Shown: positions 42,947 to 52,717 of the stretch, in pieces
Numbering within the stretch: position 1 is the stretch's first letter
Layout: each line of letters begins with the position of its first letter
NCBI GenBank assembly: GCA_910575815.1
Contig: CAJTFN010000001.1
Span: 448,841 to 512,840, forward strand
Source: Oscillospiraceae bacterium
Lineage (GTDB): Bacteria > Bacillota > Clostridia > Oscillospirales > Oscillospiraceae
DNA length: 64,000 nucleotides
Direction: 5' to 3'
The notes under the pieces: generated by a model
The model's input: only the letters and a program-made list of their open reading frames with translations
Database searches by the model: none
What the model was told of the DNA's origin: nothing
Position numbers and translations under genes: made by a program

Positions 42947-43747
42947 ATGAAGTCAAGGGTTCTGGTGGCCGTGGTGGGCGTGCCTTTGCTGCTGTATGTG
43001 GTTCTGGCCGCGCCCTCCATAGTGATGGGGCTGGCGCTGGTGCTTTTGGCGGGCATTGGCGGCGTGGAATTGCAGCAGTGCGTCAGTGGGAAAGGCAAAA
43101 GAGAGCTGGTGGCCATGAGCGGCGTCTGCGCCGGTTTGACAGTGACTTGGTATTACGGCATGTTAGATGCCGTGGAGGGCTTCTTTTTGCTGGAGCTGCT
43201 GGTTTTCTTCGGTTATGCCATCCAAAAGGGCGGGGAAGTCAAGTTCAACCAGATCATGGCGGGCCTCTTCGGGAGCATCGCCATTGGCTACTCGTTTTCC
43301 TCCTTCCTTCGTCTGGAGGCTAGCGGGGTGGGCCGGGCATATTTGCTGCTGCCCTTTCTTTTGAGCTTCGCCTGCGACACCTTCGCCTTCTTTGCCGGGC
43401 TCACCCTGGGCAGGCATAAGCTGGCCCCAAAGGTCAGCCCGAAAAAGACCGTGGAGGGCTCCGTGGGGGGCCTTGCGGGAAACCTTCTCTGCGGCCTTTT
43501 GTTCGTGTGGGTGATGAACCGCTTTTTCGGCGGCTCCGTCATCGGCTATGGCCCCATGGCGGCGCTGGCGCTTCTTTGCGGCGTGGTGGCCCAGATCGGG
43601 GACCTGAGCTTTTCCCTCATCAAGCGGGAGTTTGGCATAAAGGACTACGGGCATTTGTTCCTGGCCCACGGCGGCGTGCTGGACCGGTTTGACAGCGTGC
43701 TGTTTGTGACGCCGGTGATTGAGATTATTTTCAGTTTGCTATCATAG
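42947..43747 (+). CDS. cdsA: phosphatidate cytidylyltransferase
   Basis: A 266-aa membrane enzyme forming CDP-diacylglycerol from phosphatidate and CTP. About seven helices. The family signature at the C-terminus is SLIKREFGIKDYG...HGGVLDRFDS; KVSPKKTVEGSVGG precedes it. GAGGAGG lies upstream of the ATG. Confidence 0.95.
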   Translation: MKSRVLVAVVGVPLLLYVVLAAPSIVMGLALVLLAGIGGVELQQCVSGKGKRELVAMSGVCAGLTVTWYYGMLDAVEGFFLLELLVFFGYAIQKGGEVKFNQIMAGLFGSIAIGYSFSSFLRLEASGVGRAYLLLPFLLSFACDTFAFFAGLTLGRHKLAPKVSPKKTVEGSVGGLAGNLLCGLLFVWVMNRFFGGSVIGYGPMAALALLCGVVAQIGDLSFSLIKREFGIKDYGHLFLAHGGVLDRFDSVLFVTPVIEIIFSLLS

Positions 43748-43762
43748 AATAGAGATGAGACG

Positions 43763-44914
43763 ATGAGTAAAACGATTTCAATTTTAGGCTCCACCGGCTC
43801 CATCGGGCGGCAGACCCTGGAAGTGGCGGAGCAGCTGGGGCTGACCGTGGCCGCCATAACCGCCCATAACCGGGTGGAGCTGGCGGAGGAACAGGCCCGG
43901 AAATTCCGGCCCCGCCTGGTGGTTATGACGGACGAGGCGGCGGCGAAGGACCTCAGGACCCGTTTGGCGGACACGGACGTCAAGGTTCACGGCGGCGTCT
44001 CCGCTCTCTCCACGGCGGCCACGCTGCCGGGGGTGGACACGGTGGTCACCGCCGTGGTGGGCATGGTGGGGCTGAAGCCCACCCTGGCCGCCATCCGGGA
44101 GCGGAAGCGGGTGGCCCTGGCCAACAAGGAGACCCTGGTTTGCGCCGGGGAATTGGTGATGGCGGCGGCGGAGCGCAGCGGGGCGGAGATTATCCCCGTG
44201 GACTCGGAGCACTCCGCTATTTTCCAGTGCGTTCAGGGCTGTTCGGACCGGGGGGAGATTCGCCGGCTCATCCTGACTTGCTCCGGCGGGCCCTTTTACG
44301 GCATGACCGCGGAGGAAGTGGGCCGGAAGACCCGGGCGGACGCCTTGAAGCACCCCAATTGGAATATGGGGCCCAAGATCACCGTGGACTGCGCCACGCT
44401 GATGAACAAGGGTCTGGAGGTCATCGAGGCGATGCGGCTCTACCAGCTGCCCCTGACCCGGGTCCGTGTGGCGATTCACCGCCAGAGCATCGTGCACTCC
44501 TTGGTGGAATTTCGGGACGGAGCCCTGCTGGCCCAGTTGGGGACGCCGGATATGTGCCTCCCCATCCGGTACGCCATGACCTATCCCCGGCGGGCGGAGT
44601 CGGCGGCGGAGCCCCTGGATCTGCTGCGCTGCCCGCCGCTGACCTTTGCCGAGCCGGACCGGGGGACGTTCCCCTGCCTGCGTCTGGCGGAGGTGGCGGC
44701 GGCCAAGGGGGGGACGGCCTGCGCCGTGCTCAACGCCGCCAACGAGGAGGCGGTGCGCCTGTTTCTGGAGGACCGGATTGGTTTTCGGGATATTTTCGAT
44801 CTCACCGCCCGGGCGATGACGGAGCTGCCGGTGATCCGGGAGCCCGGACTCCCGGATATTCTGGAGGCGGACGCCGAGGCCCGGCAGGCGGTGCTGAAAA
44901 ATTTTTCAAATTGA
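43763..44914 (+). CDS. dxr: 1-deoxy-D-xylulose 5-phosphate reductoisomerase
   Basis: A 383-aa MEP-pathway enzyme giving 2-C-methylerythritol 4-phosphate with NADPH. The Rossmann motif is ISILGSTGSIGRQTLEVA. The metal/substrate-binding VDSEHSAIFQ and NMGPKITVDCATLMNKGLE segments are intact. It starts 16 nt after cdsA; the SD is weak. It shares the operon with ispG of the same pathway. Confidence 0.97.
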   Translation: MSKTISILGSTGSIGRQTLEVAEQLGLTVAAITAHNRVELAEEQARKFRPRLVVMTDEAAAKDLRTRLADTDVKVHGGVSALSTAATLPGVDTVVTAVVGMVGLKPTLAAIRERKRVALANKETLVCAGELVMAAAERSGAEIIPVDSEHSAIFQCVQGCSDRGEIRRLILTCSGGPFYGMTAEEVGRKTRADALKHPNWNMGPKITVDCATLMNKGLEVIEAMRLYQLPLTRVRVAIHRQSIVHSLVEFRDGALLAQLGTPDMCLPIRYAMTYPRRAESAAEPLDLLRCPPLTFAEPDRGTFPCLRLAEVAAAKGGTACAVLNAANEEAVRLFLEDRIGFRDIFDLTARAMTELPVIREPGLPDILEADAEARQAVLKNFSN

Positions 44915-44927
44915 GAGGCATGGTTCC

Positions 44928-45995
44928 ATGAGCGTTGTCTATGTTCTGGCGGGTATTTTCATCTTTGGCTTTCTGGTTGCCATTCACGAGCTGGGCCACT
45001 TTTTGGCGGCCCGGCTCTGCGGCGTGCGAGTCGACGAGTTCTCCATCGGTATGGGGCCCTGCCTCTGGCAGAGGGAGACGGAAGAGACCCAATACTCCCT
45101 GCGCCTCTTGCCCATCGGGGGCTTCTGCGCCCTGGGGGAGGACGAGGAGGACACCGGAGATGAACGCTGCTTTGCCCACCAGGGCTTTTGGAAGAAGCTG
45201 ATAATCCTGGCCGCCGGGTCTCTGATGAACCTGCTGGCGGGGATGGCCGTCATCGCCTGTGTGTTCGCCACGGCCAGCGGTTTCTATCTCGATCAGGTGG
45301 CTGGTTTTTCCGAGGGCTTCCCTTTGGAGGGGGAAGAGGGCCTGATGGTAGGAGATATTTTCTATAAAGTGGACGGCTGGCGGACTTATCTCCGGGGAGA
45401 CGCGGCCATGTTCCTTCAATTCAACGACGGCCGGGGCGTGGACCTGGAGGTGATCCGGAACGGGGAGAAGGTGGTATTGAAGGACCTGCCTATGTACCGG
45501 GGAACCTATGACGGCGCGGAGGGAAGGTTTGGCCTGTCGGTGGGGGCTGCGATGGTTCCCGCCAGCTTGGGGACCACCCTGCGTTTCGTTGTCTATCAGA
45601 CCCTGGACTTTGTTCAACAGGTCTATTTCAGCCTGTCCCAGCTGATTCGGGGGGCTGTGGGGCTCCGGGACCTCAGCGGGCCGGTGGGCATCGTGTCCAC
45701 CATCACCGAGGTGGGGACCTCCTCCAAGAACGCGGCCAGCGCGGTGAAAAATATCGCCATGTTTGGGGCCCTCATCGCCGTTAATCTGGCGGTGATGAAC
45801 CTCTTGCCCATTCCGGCCCTGGACGGAGGGCGGATTTTCTTCCTGGCGGTTGACGCGGTGAGCCTGGCGCTGTTCAGGCGCAAGGTGCCGGTGAGATACC
45901 AGGCGGCGGTGAACACCGCCTGCTTTGTGCTGCTGATGGGCATGATGCTGCTGGTGACGCTGAAGGATATTTCCGGTCTGGTCATAGGAAGTTAA
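44928..45995 (+). CDS. rseP: RIP metalloprotease RseP (site-2 protease)
   Basis: A 355-aa intramembrane zinc protease that cuts anti-sigma factors and signal peptides. The active site AIHELGHFLAARLCG holds HExxH in the first helix near residue 20. LLPIGGFCALGED and the second zinc-ligand motif LLPIPALDGGRIFF near 300 are present. A short PDZ-like stretch lies between. About four helices. Confidence 0.95.
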   Translation: MSVVYVLAGIFIFGFLVAIHELGHFLAARLCGVRVDEFSIGMGPCLWQRETEETQYSLRLLPIGGFCALGEDEEDTGDERCFAHQGFWKKLIILAAGSLMNLLAGMAVIACVFATASGFYLDQVAGFSEGFPLEGEEGLMVGDIFYKVDGWRTYLRGDAAMFLQFNDGRGVDLEVIRNGEKVVLKDLPMYRGTYDGAEGRFGLSVGAAMVPASLGTTLRFVVYQTLDFVQQVYFSLSQLIRGAVGLRDLSGPVGIVSTITEVGTSSKNAASAVKNIAMFGALIAVNLAVMNLLPIPALDGGRIFFLAVDAVSLALFRRKVPVRYQAAVNTACFVLLMGMMLLVTLKDISGLVIGS

Positions 45996-46044
45996 ACATT
46001 ACAAACTGGGGAGCGGCGTTTCCCTGAGGGAAGGAGCGGTTTGG

Positions 46045-47082
46045 ATGACAAGGCGCTTGATGGTGGGCTCTGTGCCGGTGGGCGGCGGGGCGCCGGTTTC
46101 GATTCAGTCCATGTGCAATACAAAAACCAGCGACGCGGACGCCACCGTGGCCCAGATTCGGGCACTGGAGGCCGCCGGCTGCGAGATTATCCGGGTGGCC
46201 ATCCCGGACCAGGCGGCGGCGGAGGCGGTGGACAAAATCAAGGAGCGGATTTCGATCCCCTTGGTGGCGGACATTCACTTTAACTACAAATATGCCCTGG
46301 CCTGCGCGGAGCGGGGTATTGACGCCATCCGCATCAACCCCGGCAACATCGGCGGGGAGGACAAGGTGAAGGCTGTGGCCGACGCCTGCCGGAAGCGGGG
46401 GATTCCCATTCGGGTGGGGGTCAACGGTGGGTCCTTGGAGAAGGAGCTCCGGGCGAAGTACGGCGGCGTGACCGCGGAGGCCCTGGTGGAAAGCGCCCTG
46501 GGACAGGCCCGGCTGTTGAACCGGTTCGACTTTGACGACATCTGCTTCTCCGTCAAGTGCTCCGATGTGCCGCTGACCATGGCGGCCTACCTGGCCCTCA
46601 GCCGGCAGACGGACTGTCCTCTCCACCTGGGCGTCACCGAGGCGGGAACGCCCTCCATGGGCGTGGTGAAATCCGCCATGGGCATCGGAGGACTCCTCTG
46701 CCTGGGGGTAGGGGACACCATCCGGGTGACCCTCACCGCCGATCCGGTGGAGGAGATTTACGCGGCGAAGAAGATTCTCAAGGCGGCGGGCCTCCGGAAG
46801 ACAGGGGTGAACCTGATCGCCTGCCCCACTTGCGGAAGGACGCGGATCGACTTGATTCCCATTGCCGAGGAGGTGGAGCGGCGGCTGGCGGATTGCGATA
46901 AGGACATCACCGTGGCGGTGATGGGCTGCGCCGTCAATGGCCCTGGGGAGGCTTCCGCCGCCGACATCGGCATCGCCGGCGGAAAGGGCGAGGGACTGCT
47001 CTTCCGCAAGGGGGAGATTTTGTACAAGGTCCCCCAGGAGCGGCTGGTGGACGCTTTGATGGAAGAAATTGCGAAACTATAA
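46045..47082 (+). CDS. ispG: 4-hydroxy-3-methylbut-2-enyl-diphosphate synthase
   Basis: A 345-aa 4Fe-4S enzyme of the MEP pathway. The TIM-barrel part has VGGGAPVSIQSMCNTKTSDA, HFNYKYALAC and RINPGNIGGEDKV. The cluster-binding cysteines are in LIACPTCGRTRID and VMGCAVNGPGEA. AAGGAG lies upstream of ATG 46045. It completes the isoprenoid set in this operon with dxr and uppS. Confidence 0.97.
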   Translation: MTRRLMVGSVPVGGGAPVSIQSMCNTKTSDADATVAQIRALEAAGCEIIRVAIPDQAAAEAVDKIKERISIPLVADIHFNYKYALACAERGIDAIRINPGNIGGEDKVKAVADACRKRGIPIRVGVNGGSLEKELRAKYGGVTAEALVESALGQARLLNRFDFDDICFSVKCSDVPLTMAAYLALSRQTDCPLHLGVTEAGTPSMGVVKSAMGIGGLLCLGVGDTIRVTLTADPVEEIYAAKKILKAAGLRKTGVNLIACPTCGRTRIDLIPIAEEVERRLADCDKDITVAVMGCAVNGPGEASAADIGIAGGKGEGLLFRKGEILYKVPQERLVDALMEEIAKL

Positions 47083-47151
47083 ACTTTTTGTGGAAGAAGG
47101 AATCCGGATTCCCGTCAAAAAATTCCGGATTCCGAATTGAATGGAGGCCCC

Positions 47152-50100
47152 ATGTCGAGAAATATCCCATTTTTTGAATTTTTCGCCGAGCTGTCGGTGG
47201 CTCCGGAGCTCCGGCTCCGGCTGGCGGGAGCGGAGCTGACCCATGGCTGCATCGATCAGGCGGAGCGGTCCATTCAATTGGATATGAAGGTGAAAAGCCC
47301 CTTGGACCAGGAGGCGCTCCAGCAGCTGCGGGAGGCTTTGAAAGGGGTCTACGGCTTTCAGCGGGTGGAGCTGAACGTCACCTGCGCGGCGCCGCCTCCG
47401 GAGCCTGGCCCCGCGCCCCAGGCCAGCGGAGGAGCCAAGACGGCCAAGAAGCCGGGCAAGATCTTGATGGGGAATCCCATCAAGGCCCGTCCCGGCCCCA
47501 TGTCGGCGCTGAACGTGAAAATGGGGACGGCCACGGTCTCGGGCAAGGTATTCGCCTTTGAGTGCCGGGAGACCCGGCGGCCGGGACTCTGGCGGCTGAG
47601 TTTCGACATGAGCGACGGGACCGGCTCCGTCAGTATCCAGAAGAACCTTACCGCCAAGGAGGCCCAGGCGCTGGAGAGCGCCGTCAAGCCTGGTATGTGG
47701 CTGGTGGTTCAGGGGAAGATGGAGCCCACCTGGGACGGAAAGGACATCCAGCTGAACCCCCAGCACATCAACGTCACAGACCACGAGGAGCGGCAGGACA
47801 CCGCCCCGGTGAAGCGGGTGGAGCTCCACCTGCATACCCGGATGAGCAACATGGACGCCCTGACGGACACGTCGGAGGTCATCCGGGAGGCGATCCGCTG
47901 GGGGCATCCCGCCATCGCCATCACGGACCACGGCGTGGCCCAGTCGTTCCCGGAGGCGTGGCACGCCGCCGGGAACAAGATCAAGGTCCTCTACGGCGTG
48001 GAAGGCTATTTTATTAATAACGTGGACGACCGGGTGGCCATTCACGGCGCCCAGGACGCGCCGCTGGACGGGGAAATCGTCTGCTTTGACATTGAGACCA
48101 CGGGCCTCCGGGTGGACCGGGAGGCCATCACGGAAATCGGCGCGGTGGTGCTGCGGAACGGCGAGATCGCCGAGCGGTTCCAGACCTTCGTGAATCCCGG
48201 GAAGCGGCTGACGCCGGAGATCATCGGCCTTACCGGCATCACCGACGAAATGCTCAAGGACGCGCCGCCGCCCAAGGAGGCCCTGGCGGACTTTTTGAAG
48301 TTCGTCAACGGGCGTCCCCTGGCGGCCCACAACGCGGAGTTTGACATCGGATTCATCTCCAAGGGCTGCCGGGAGGCGGGGCTGGAGTTTCGGCCCACCT
48401 ATATCGACTCCTTGATTCTGGCCCAGAACCTGTTGCCGGGCCTTGGGAAGTACAAGCTGGACATTGTGGCGGAGCATTTGGACCTGCCCGCTTTTAATCA
48501 CCACCGGGCCAGCGACGACGCGGCTACCGTGGGCTATATGCTGATTCCCTTCTGGAAGATGCTGTACGAGCGGGGGATTCACACTCTCCAGGCCGTCAAC
48601 GGCGAGATGGAAAAGCTGCGGCCCCTGGGGGGGAAGTCCAACCGCTTCCCCAAGCACATCATCCTTCTGGCCCGGAATAAGACGGGGCTGAAGAACCTTT
48701 ACCAGATGATTTCCGCCTCCAACCTGAAATACTTCAAGCGGGTGCCCACCATCCCCAAGAGCCTGTTAAAGGAGCACCGGGAGGGCATCATCGTCGGGGC
48801 GGCCTGCGAGGCGGGGGAGCTCTTCCAGGCGGTGAAGGACCACAAGGCCTGGGAGGAGCTGAAACGGATTGCCTCCTTCTATGACTATCTGGAGATTCAG
48901 CCCTTGTGCAACAACGCCTTTATGCTCCGCAACGGCGACGCCCGGGACGAAGAGGACCTCCGGGAATTGAACCGGACCATCGTTCGCCTGGGGGAGGAGC
49001 TGGGAAAGCCCGTCTGCGCCACCGGCGACGTGCACTTTCAGGAGCCGGAGGACGAGGTTTTCCGGCACATTCTCCTGGCGTCGAAGAAGTTCCCCGACGC
49101 CAACGAGGCCCTGCCCATTTACTTCAAGACCACCGACGAGATGTTGAAAGAGTTCTCCTATCTGGGGGAGGAGAAGGCCTATGAGGTCGTGGTCGCCAAC
49201 ACCCGGCTGGTGGCGGACCAGGTGGAGACCTTCGAGCTGCTGCCCAAGGAGCTGTTTCCGCCGAAGCTGGAGAACTCCGAGGAGGAGCTGAACCGCCTGG
49301 TCTGGGAGAAGGTCCGCCGCCTCTACGGCGAGGACCCGCCCCAGCTCATTGTGGACCGGCTGAACGTGGAGCTGGGCGGCATCCTGGGAAAGTACGACGT
49401 GGTGTATATGTCCGCTCAGAAGCTGGTGCAGCGGTCTTTGGAGAACGGCTATCTGGTGGGCTCCCGGGGCTCCGTGGGCTCGTCCCTGGCGGCCTATATG
49501 TCCGGCATCACGGAGGTCAATTCCCTGCCGCCCCACTATCGCTGCCCGCAGTGCAAAAACAGCGAGTTCATTCAGGACGGCTCCTACGGCTGCGGCGCGG
49601 ATATGCCGGACAAGGCCTGCCCCAAGTGCGGGACCAAGTACGAGAAGGACGGATTTGACATTCCCTTCGAGACCTTCCTGGGCTTTGGCGGCGGCAAGGT
49701 GCCGGACATTGACCTGAACTTCTCCGGCGAGTACCAGGCCCGGGCTCACCGCCACGCCATTGAGATGTTCGGCGAGACCCAGGTCTTCCGGGCGGGGACC
49801 ATTGGCACCCTGGCGGAGAAGACGGCCTATGGCTTCGTGAAAAAATACCTGGAGGAGAACCAGATGACCGTGGGCCGGGCGGAGGAGAACCGGCTGACCC
49901 TGGGCTGCGTGGGGGTCCGGCGGACCACCGGGCAGCACCCGGGAGGGCTGGTGGTGGTCCCGGCGGACAAGAGCATGGAGGATTTCTGTCCCGTCCAGCA
50001 TCCGGCGGACGCCGACGATTCCGACACCATTACCACCCATTTTGAATACCACTCCATGGAGGACAACCTCCTGAAACTGGACATGCTGGGGCATGATGAC

Positions 50101-51135
50101 CCCACCATGGTTCGGATGATGCAGGATCTCACCGGGGTGGATCCCCAGAGGATTCCCCTGGACGACCCGGATACCATGTCCATTTTCGTTTCCAGCAAGG
50201 TGCTGGGTTATGAGAACGACGAGATTCTGGGGCCCACCGGGGCGGTGGCCATCCCGGAGTTCAACACACGCTTCACCCGGCAGATGCTCATAGATACCCA
50301 GCCCAAGGACTTCAACACCCTGGTGCGCCTCTCCGGCTTCTCCCACGGCACCGATGTGTGGATGGGCAACGCCCGGGAGCTGATTGTCAGCAAGACGGCA
50401 ACGGTTTTGGAGACCGTGGGCTGCCGGGACGACATCATGCTGTACCTGATTTCCAAGGGGCTGGACCCGAAAATGAGCTTTAAAATTATGGAGTCCGTCC
50501 GAAAGGGGAAGGTGAAAAAAGGGGGCTTTGAGCCCGGCTGGGAGGAGGCCATGCGGGAGCACGAAGTACCGGAGTGGTACATCGACTCCCTGGCCAAGAT
50601 CGGCTATCTCTTCCCCAAGGCCCATGCCGTGGCCTACGTCATGATGGCCTTCCGCATTGCCTGGTACAAGGTCCATGAGCCCCTGGCCTTTTACGCCACC
50701 TTCTTTTCCGTCCGGGCCAAGGCCTTTGACGCAGAGTTTTGCTGCGCGGGGAAGGAGGCGGTGAAGCGGAAAATCCGGGAGATTGAGAACAACAAGGACG
50801 CCACCGCCGTGGAGCAGAACCTGCTGACCACGCTGGAGGTGTGCTATGAGTTCTATCTCCGGGGCTTCCACTTCGAGACCATCGACATCTACCGCTCCGA
50901 GGCCACGAAGTTTGTAGTGACGGAGAACGGGCTTCTGCCGCCCTTTACCACGGTCCACGGCTTGGGAGAGGCGGCGGCCCTGGACACGGTGGAGAAGCGG
51001 CAGGGGAAGGAGTTCATCTCCATTGAGGAATTCGCCATGTGCTGTAGCAAGCTCTCGAAAACCCACATCGAACAATTGAAAGCCCTGGGGGCCTTTGCCG
51101 GCATGGCGGAGACCAGCCAGATTACCTTGTTTTGA
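47152..51135 (+). CDS. polC: DNA polymerase III alpha subunit, PolC type
   Basis: A 1327-aa replicative polymerase of low-GC Gram-positives. Order: N-terminal region, OB fold (~120-210), PHP domain (VELHLHTRMSNMDALTD, ~223), an inserted DEDDh 3'-5' exonuclease (FDIETTGL near 313, HNAEFDIGF), the rest of PHP, a zinc-finger region with CPQC...CPKC (~797-825) and the catalytic palm with PDIDLNFSGEY (~851). It ends with an AETSQITLF tail. It is somewhat shorter than Bacillus PolC (~1437), mainly in the N-terminus. GGAGG precedes ATG 47152; ATG 47137 is less likely. Confidence 0.97.
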   Translation: MSRNIPFFEFFAELSVAPELRLRLAGAELTHGCIDQAERSIQLDMKVKSPLDQEALQQLREALKGVYGFQRVELNVTCAAPPPEPGPAPQASGGAKTAKKPGKILMGNPIKARPGPMSALNVKMGTATVSGKVFAFECRETRRPGLWRLSFDMSDGTGSVSIQKNLTAKEAQALESAVKPGMWLVVQGKMEPTWDGKDIQLNPQHINVTDHEERQDTAPVKRVELHLHTRMSNMDALTDTSEVIREAIRWGHPAIAITDHGVAQSFPEAWHAAGNKIKVLYGVEGYFINNVDDRVAIHGAQDAPLDGEIVCFDIETTGLRVDREAITEIGAVVLRNGEIAERFQTFVNPGKRLTPEIIGLTGITDEMLKDAPPPKEALADFLKFVNGRPLAAHNAEFDIGFISKGCREAGLEFRPTYIDSLILAQNLLPGLGKYKLDIVAEHLDLPAFNHHRASDDAATVGYMLIPFWKMLYERGIHTLQAVNGEMEKLRPLGGKSNRFPKHIILLARNKTGLKNLYQMISASNLKYFKRVPTIPKSLLKEHREGIIVGAACEAGELFQAVKDHKAWEELKRIASFYDYLEIQPLCNNAFMLRNGDARDEEDLRELNRTIVRLGEELGKPVCATGDVHFQEPEDEVFRHILLASKKFPDANEALPIYFKTTDEMLKEFSYLGEEKAYEVVVANTRLVADQVETFELLPKELFPPKLENSEEELNRLVWEKVRRLYGEDPPQLIVDRLNVELGGILGKYDVVYMSAQKLVQRSLENGYLVGSRGSVGSSLAAYMSGITEVNSLPPHYRCPQCKNSEFIQDGSYGCGADMPDKACPKCGTKYEKDGFDIPFETFLGFGGGKVPDIDLNFSGEYQARAHRHAIEMFGETQVFRAGTIGTLAEKTAYGFVKKYLEENQMTVGRAEENRLTLGCVGVRRTTGQHPGGLVVVPADKSMEDFCPVQHPADADDSDTITTHFEYHSMEDNLLKLDMLGHDDPTMVRMMQDLTGVDPQRIPLDDPDTMSIFVSSKVLGYENDEILGPTGAVAIPEFNTRFTRQMLIDTQPKDFNTLVRLSGFSHGTDVWMGNARELIVSKTATVLETVGCRDDIMLYLISKGLDPKMSFKIMESVRKGKVKKGGFEPGWEEAMREHEVPEWYIDSLAKIGYLFPKAHAVAYVMMAFRIAWYKVHEPLAFYATFFSVRAKAFDAEFCCAGKEAVKRKIREIENNKDATAVEQNLLTTLEVCYEFYLRGFHFETIDIYRSEATKFVVTENGLLPPFTTVHGLGEAAALDTVEKRQGKEFISIEEFAMCCSKLSKTHIEQLKALGAFAGMAETSQITLF

Positions 51136-51164
51136 TTCCGCCAAGGCCGGAATAGGAGGGGGAA

Positions 51165-51347
51165 ATGAAAAACCAATGGAGAGGAATTGCCCTGATCCTG
51201 CTCAGCATCACGCTGATGCTGGGGGCTCTAGGGGATGGGTGGAGATACTTTTTCGATTTGGACATGAGTTGGCAGCATGTGTTTGCGGCGCTTGGCGTTA
51301 TTGGGGCCGTGATGGTGTTCCTGCCCGAGAAAAAGGGGAAGAAGTAA
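51165..51347 (+). CDS. small membrane protein, two helices
   Basis: A 60-aa protein with two hydrophobic segments (IALILLSITLMLGALG and VFAALGVIGAVMVFL) and a basic tail. AGGAGGGGG precedes the ATG. It is the last gene of the polC operon, 30 nt after polC. No family recognised. Confidence 0.65.
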   Translation: MKNQWRGIALILLSITLMLGALGDGWRYFFDLDMSWQHVFAALGVIGAVMVFLPEKKGKK

Positions 51348-51357
51348 GGGCTTAGTA

Positions 51358-51390
51358 AAAAGAGAGAGGACGGCACGTCCTCTCTCTTTT
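51358..51390. terminator. bidirectional terminator
   Basis: Perfect 15-bp stem with GCA loop; AAAA on one side and TTTT on the other give U-tracts in both directions. It ends the polC operon and the convergent TetR genes. Confidence 0.85.
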
Positions 51391-51391
51391 G

Positions 51392-51949
51392 TTATGTATC
51401 CGCCTCCATGGCCCGCTTCAGCATCCGCTCCGTCATGCCCTCGCCCAGGTAACAGAGGCGGCGGAATTGGACGGCGAGATCGTAGCGCATCCCGCCGTTG
51501 AGCCAGGCCATGATCTGGCCGAAGCACTCGCATTGGTAGAAGCGGATGAGAATCTTGCGATCCTCCGGCCGGATGGAAAGGTTGCCAATGGCCGCGGAGG
51601 CATAGTCCTCCACCACCCGGCGGCACACGTCCATCAGGCACAGCTCAAACAGGTCCCGGTGAGCGGATTGATTGATGTGGAGCACTGCCTGCCGATGCTC
51701 CAGGGCGAAGCGGGCGGCGGTTTCCAGGCAGTCCGCTAGGGACAGGGCCTGGCCCTGGGCGGCGATGATTTGTTCCGCCTGGCCGGTGATGATTTCCTCC
51801 AGGAGGGCGGGGATATCTTTGAAATGATAGTAAAAGGAATTCCGGTTGACCCCGCAGTCTTTTACGATGTCTTTCACGGTGATCTCCCGAAGAGGCCGTT
51901 CTTCCAGCAAGCGGAGGAAGGAATTTTGGATGGCCGTTTTGGCGGTCAT
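51392..51949 (-). CDS. TetR-family regulator (second gene of pair)
   Basis: A 185-aa regulator. The HTH reads LREITVKDIVKDCGVNRNSFYYHFKDI; the C-terminal ligand/dimer part is divergent. ATG 51949 overlaps the stop of the upstream TetR gene (ATGA) and has GAGGAAA upstream; the longer frame to 52063 would run inside that gene. Probably coregulates the MMPL locus. Ligand unknown. Confidence 0.88.
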   Translation of the reverse strand: MTAKTAIQNSFLRLLEERPLREITVKDIVKDCGVNRNSFYYHFKDIPALLEEIITGQAEQIIAAQGQALSLADCLETAARFALEHRQAVLHINQSAHRDLFELCLMDVCRRVVEDYASAAIGNLSIRPEDRKILIRFYQCECFGQIMAWLNGGMRYDLAVQFRRLCYLGEGMTERMLKRAMEADT

Positions 51950-52551
51950 GAGGGTTTCCTCCCTTCCTCCCGGGAGAAGAGGCCGGCGGCGCTCCCCTCG
52001 GCCATGCGCTGGGCGGCGGCCAGGAGCTCCTTTCGGGAAAGGGCCATGCCCTGGTCGAACCATTCCTTCAAAAGGCCGATGAAGCCCCAGGCCAGAAAGT
52101 TCAGCAGATAGTCCGACAGCCGGGAGTCCTGGGGATGGAACCAGGCTTTAATCAGCGGCTCGCCTTTTTCGTGGACCAGCTGCTGGAGCGCCTGGAAAAA
52201 GCCGCTGGCCTCGCTGCCGGAGAAGAGGATGGAACAGGTCTCCCGGTGTTTCACCACGAAGTCCAGCACCGGCTCAAACACCGGAGCTATGCTGCCAATG
52301 GCCACCGTCTCCTGCATGTGGGCGTCGATTAAGGACCGGAGCTCCGACAGCAGGTCTTCCTCCACGCTTTGCAGAAGCTCCGTGGTGCCGGAGTAATGGA
52401 GATAGAAGGTGGCCCGGTTCATGTCCGCCACGTCGGTGATGTCCCGGACGGAGATGTCGGCGAAGGATTTCCGCTTCATCAGCTCCAGGAGACTTTCCTT
52501 TAACAGCTTCCGGGACCGGCGGGCCCGGCGGTCCTCTGGGTTCTTTAACAT
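51946..52551 (-). CDS. TetR-family regulator (first gene of pair)
   Basis: A 201-aa regulator with HTH ADISVRDITDVADMNRATFYLHY near the N-terminus and an unrelated C-terminal domain. ATG 52551 follows AAAGGAGG. It is divergent from the MMPL operon, whose promoter overlaps its own, so repression of both is likely. Confidence 0.9.
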   Translation of the reverse strand: MLKNPEDRRARRSRKLLKESLLELMKRKSFADISVRDITDVADMNRATFYLHYSGTTELLQSVEEDLLSELRSLIDAHMQETVAIGSIAPVFEPVLDFVVKHRETCSILFSGSEASGFFQALQQLVHEKGEPLIKAWFHPQDSRLSDYLLNFLAWGFIGLLKEWFDQGMALSRKELLAAAQRMAEGSAAGLFSREEGRKPS

Positions 52552-52621
52552 ATGCGTCCTCCTTTTGGGGCGGGTTTTGCCGGGGATGGGCACAAGCTAG
52601 ACACTCGCCCGCTTTTGTCTA

Positions 52622-52671
52622 TTGACCCGGTTTCCTGTTCTTACTATAATCAACTCAAGTTAATAAGTCAA
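52622..52671. promoter_or_regulatory. two overlapping head-on promoters for the TetR pair and the MMPL operon
   Basis: Plus: TTGACC (52622-52627), 17 nt, TATAAT (52645-52650). Minus: TTGACT (52671-52666), 17 nt, TATAGT (52648-52643). The two -10 boxes overlap, so only one polymerase can bind at a time. AGTTAAT at 52658 and again at 52694 are candidate regulator half-sites. Confidence 0.75.
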
Positions 52672-52717
52672 CAAAAATATTTTAATCGACACTAGTTAAT
52701 CAAATGGAGGAATCAGT

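Noticed and set aside
47077..51144. Two long minus frames opposite polC
   Set aside because: Antisense shadows; polC on plus is certain from its motifs.
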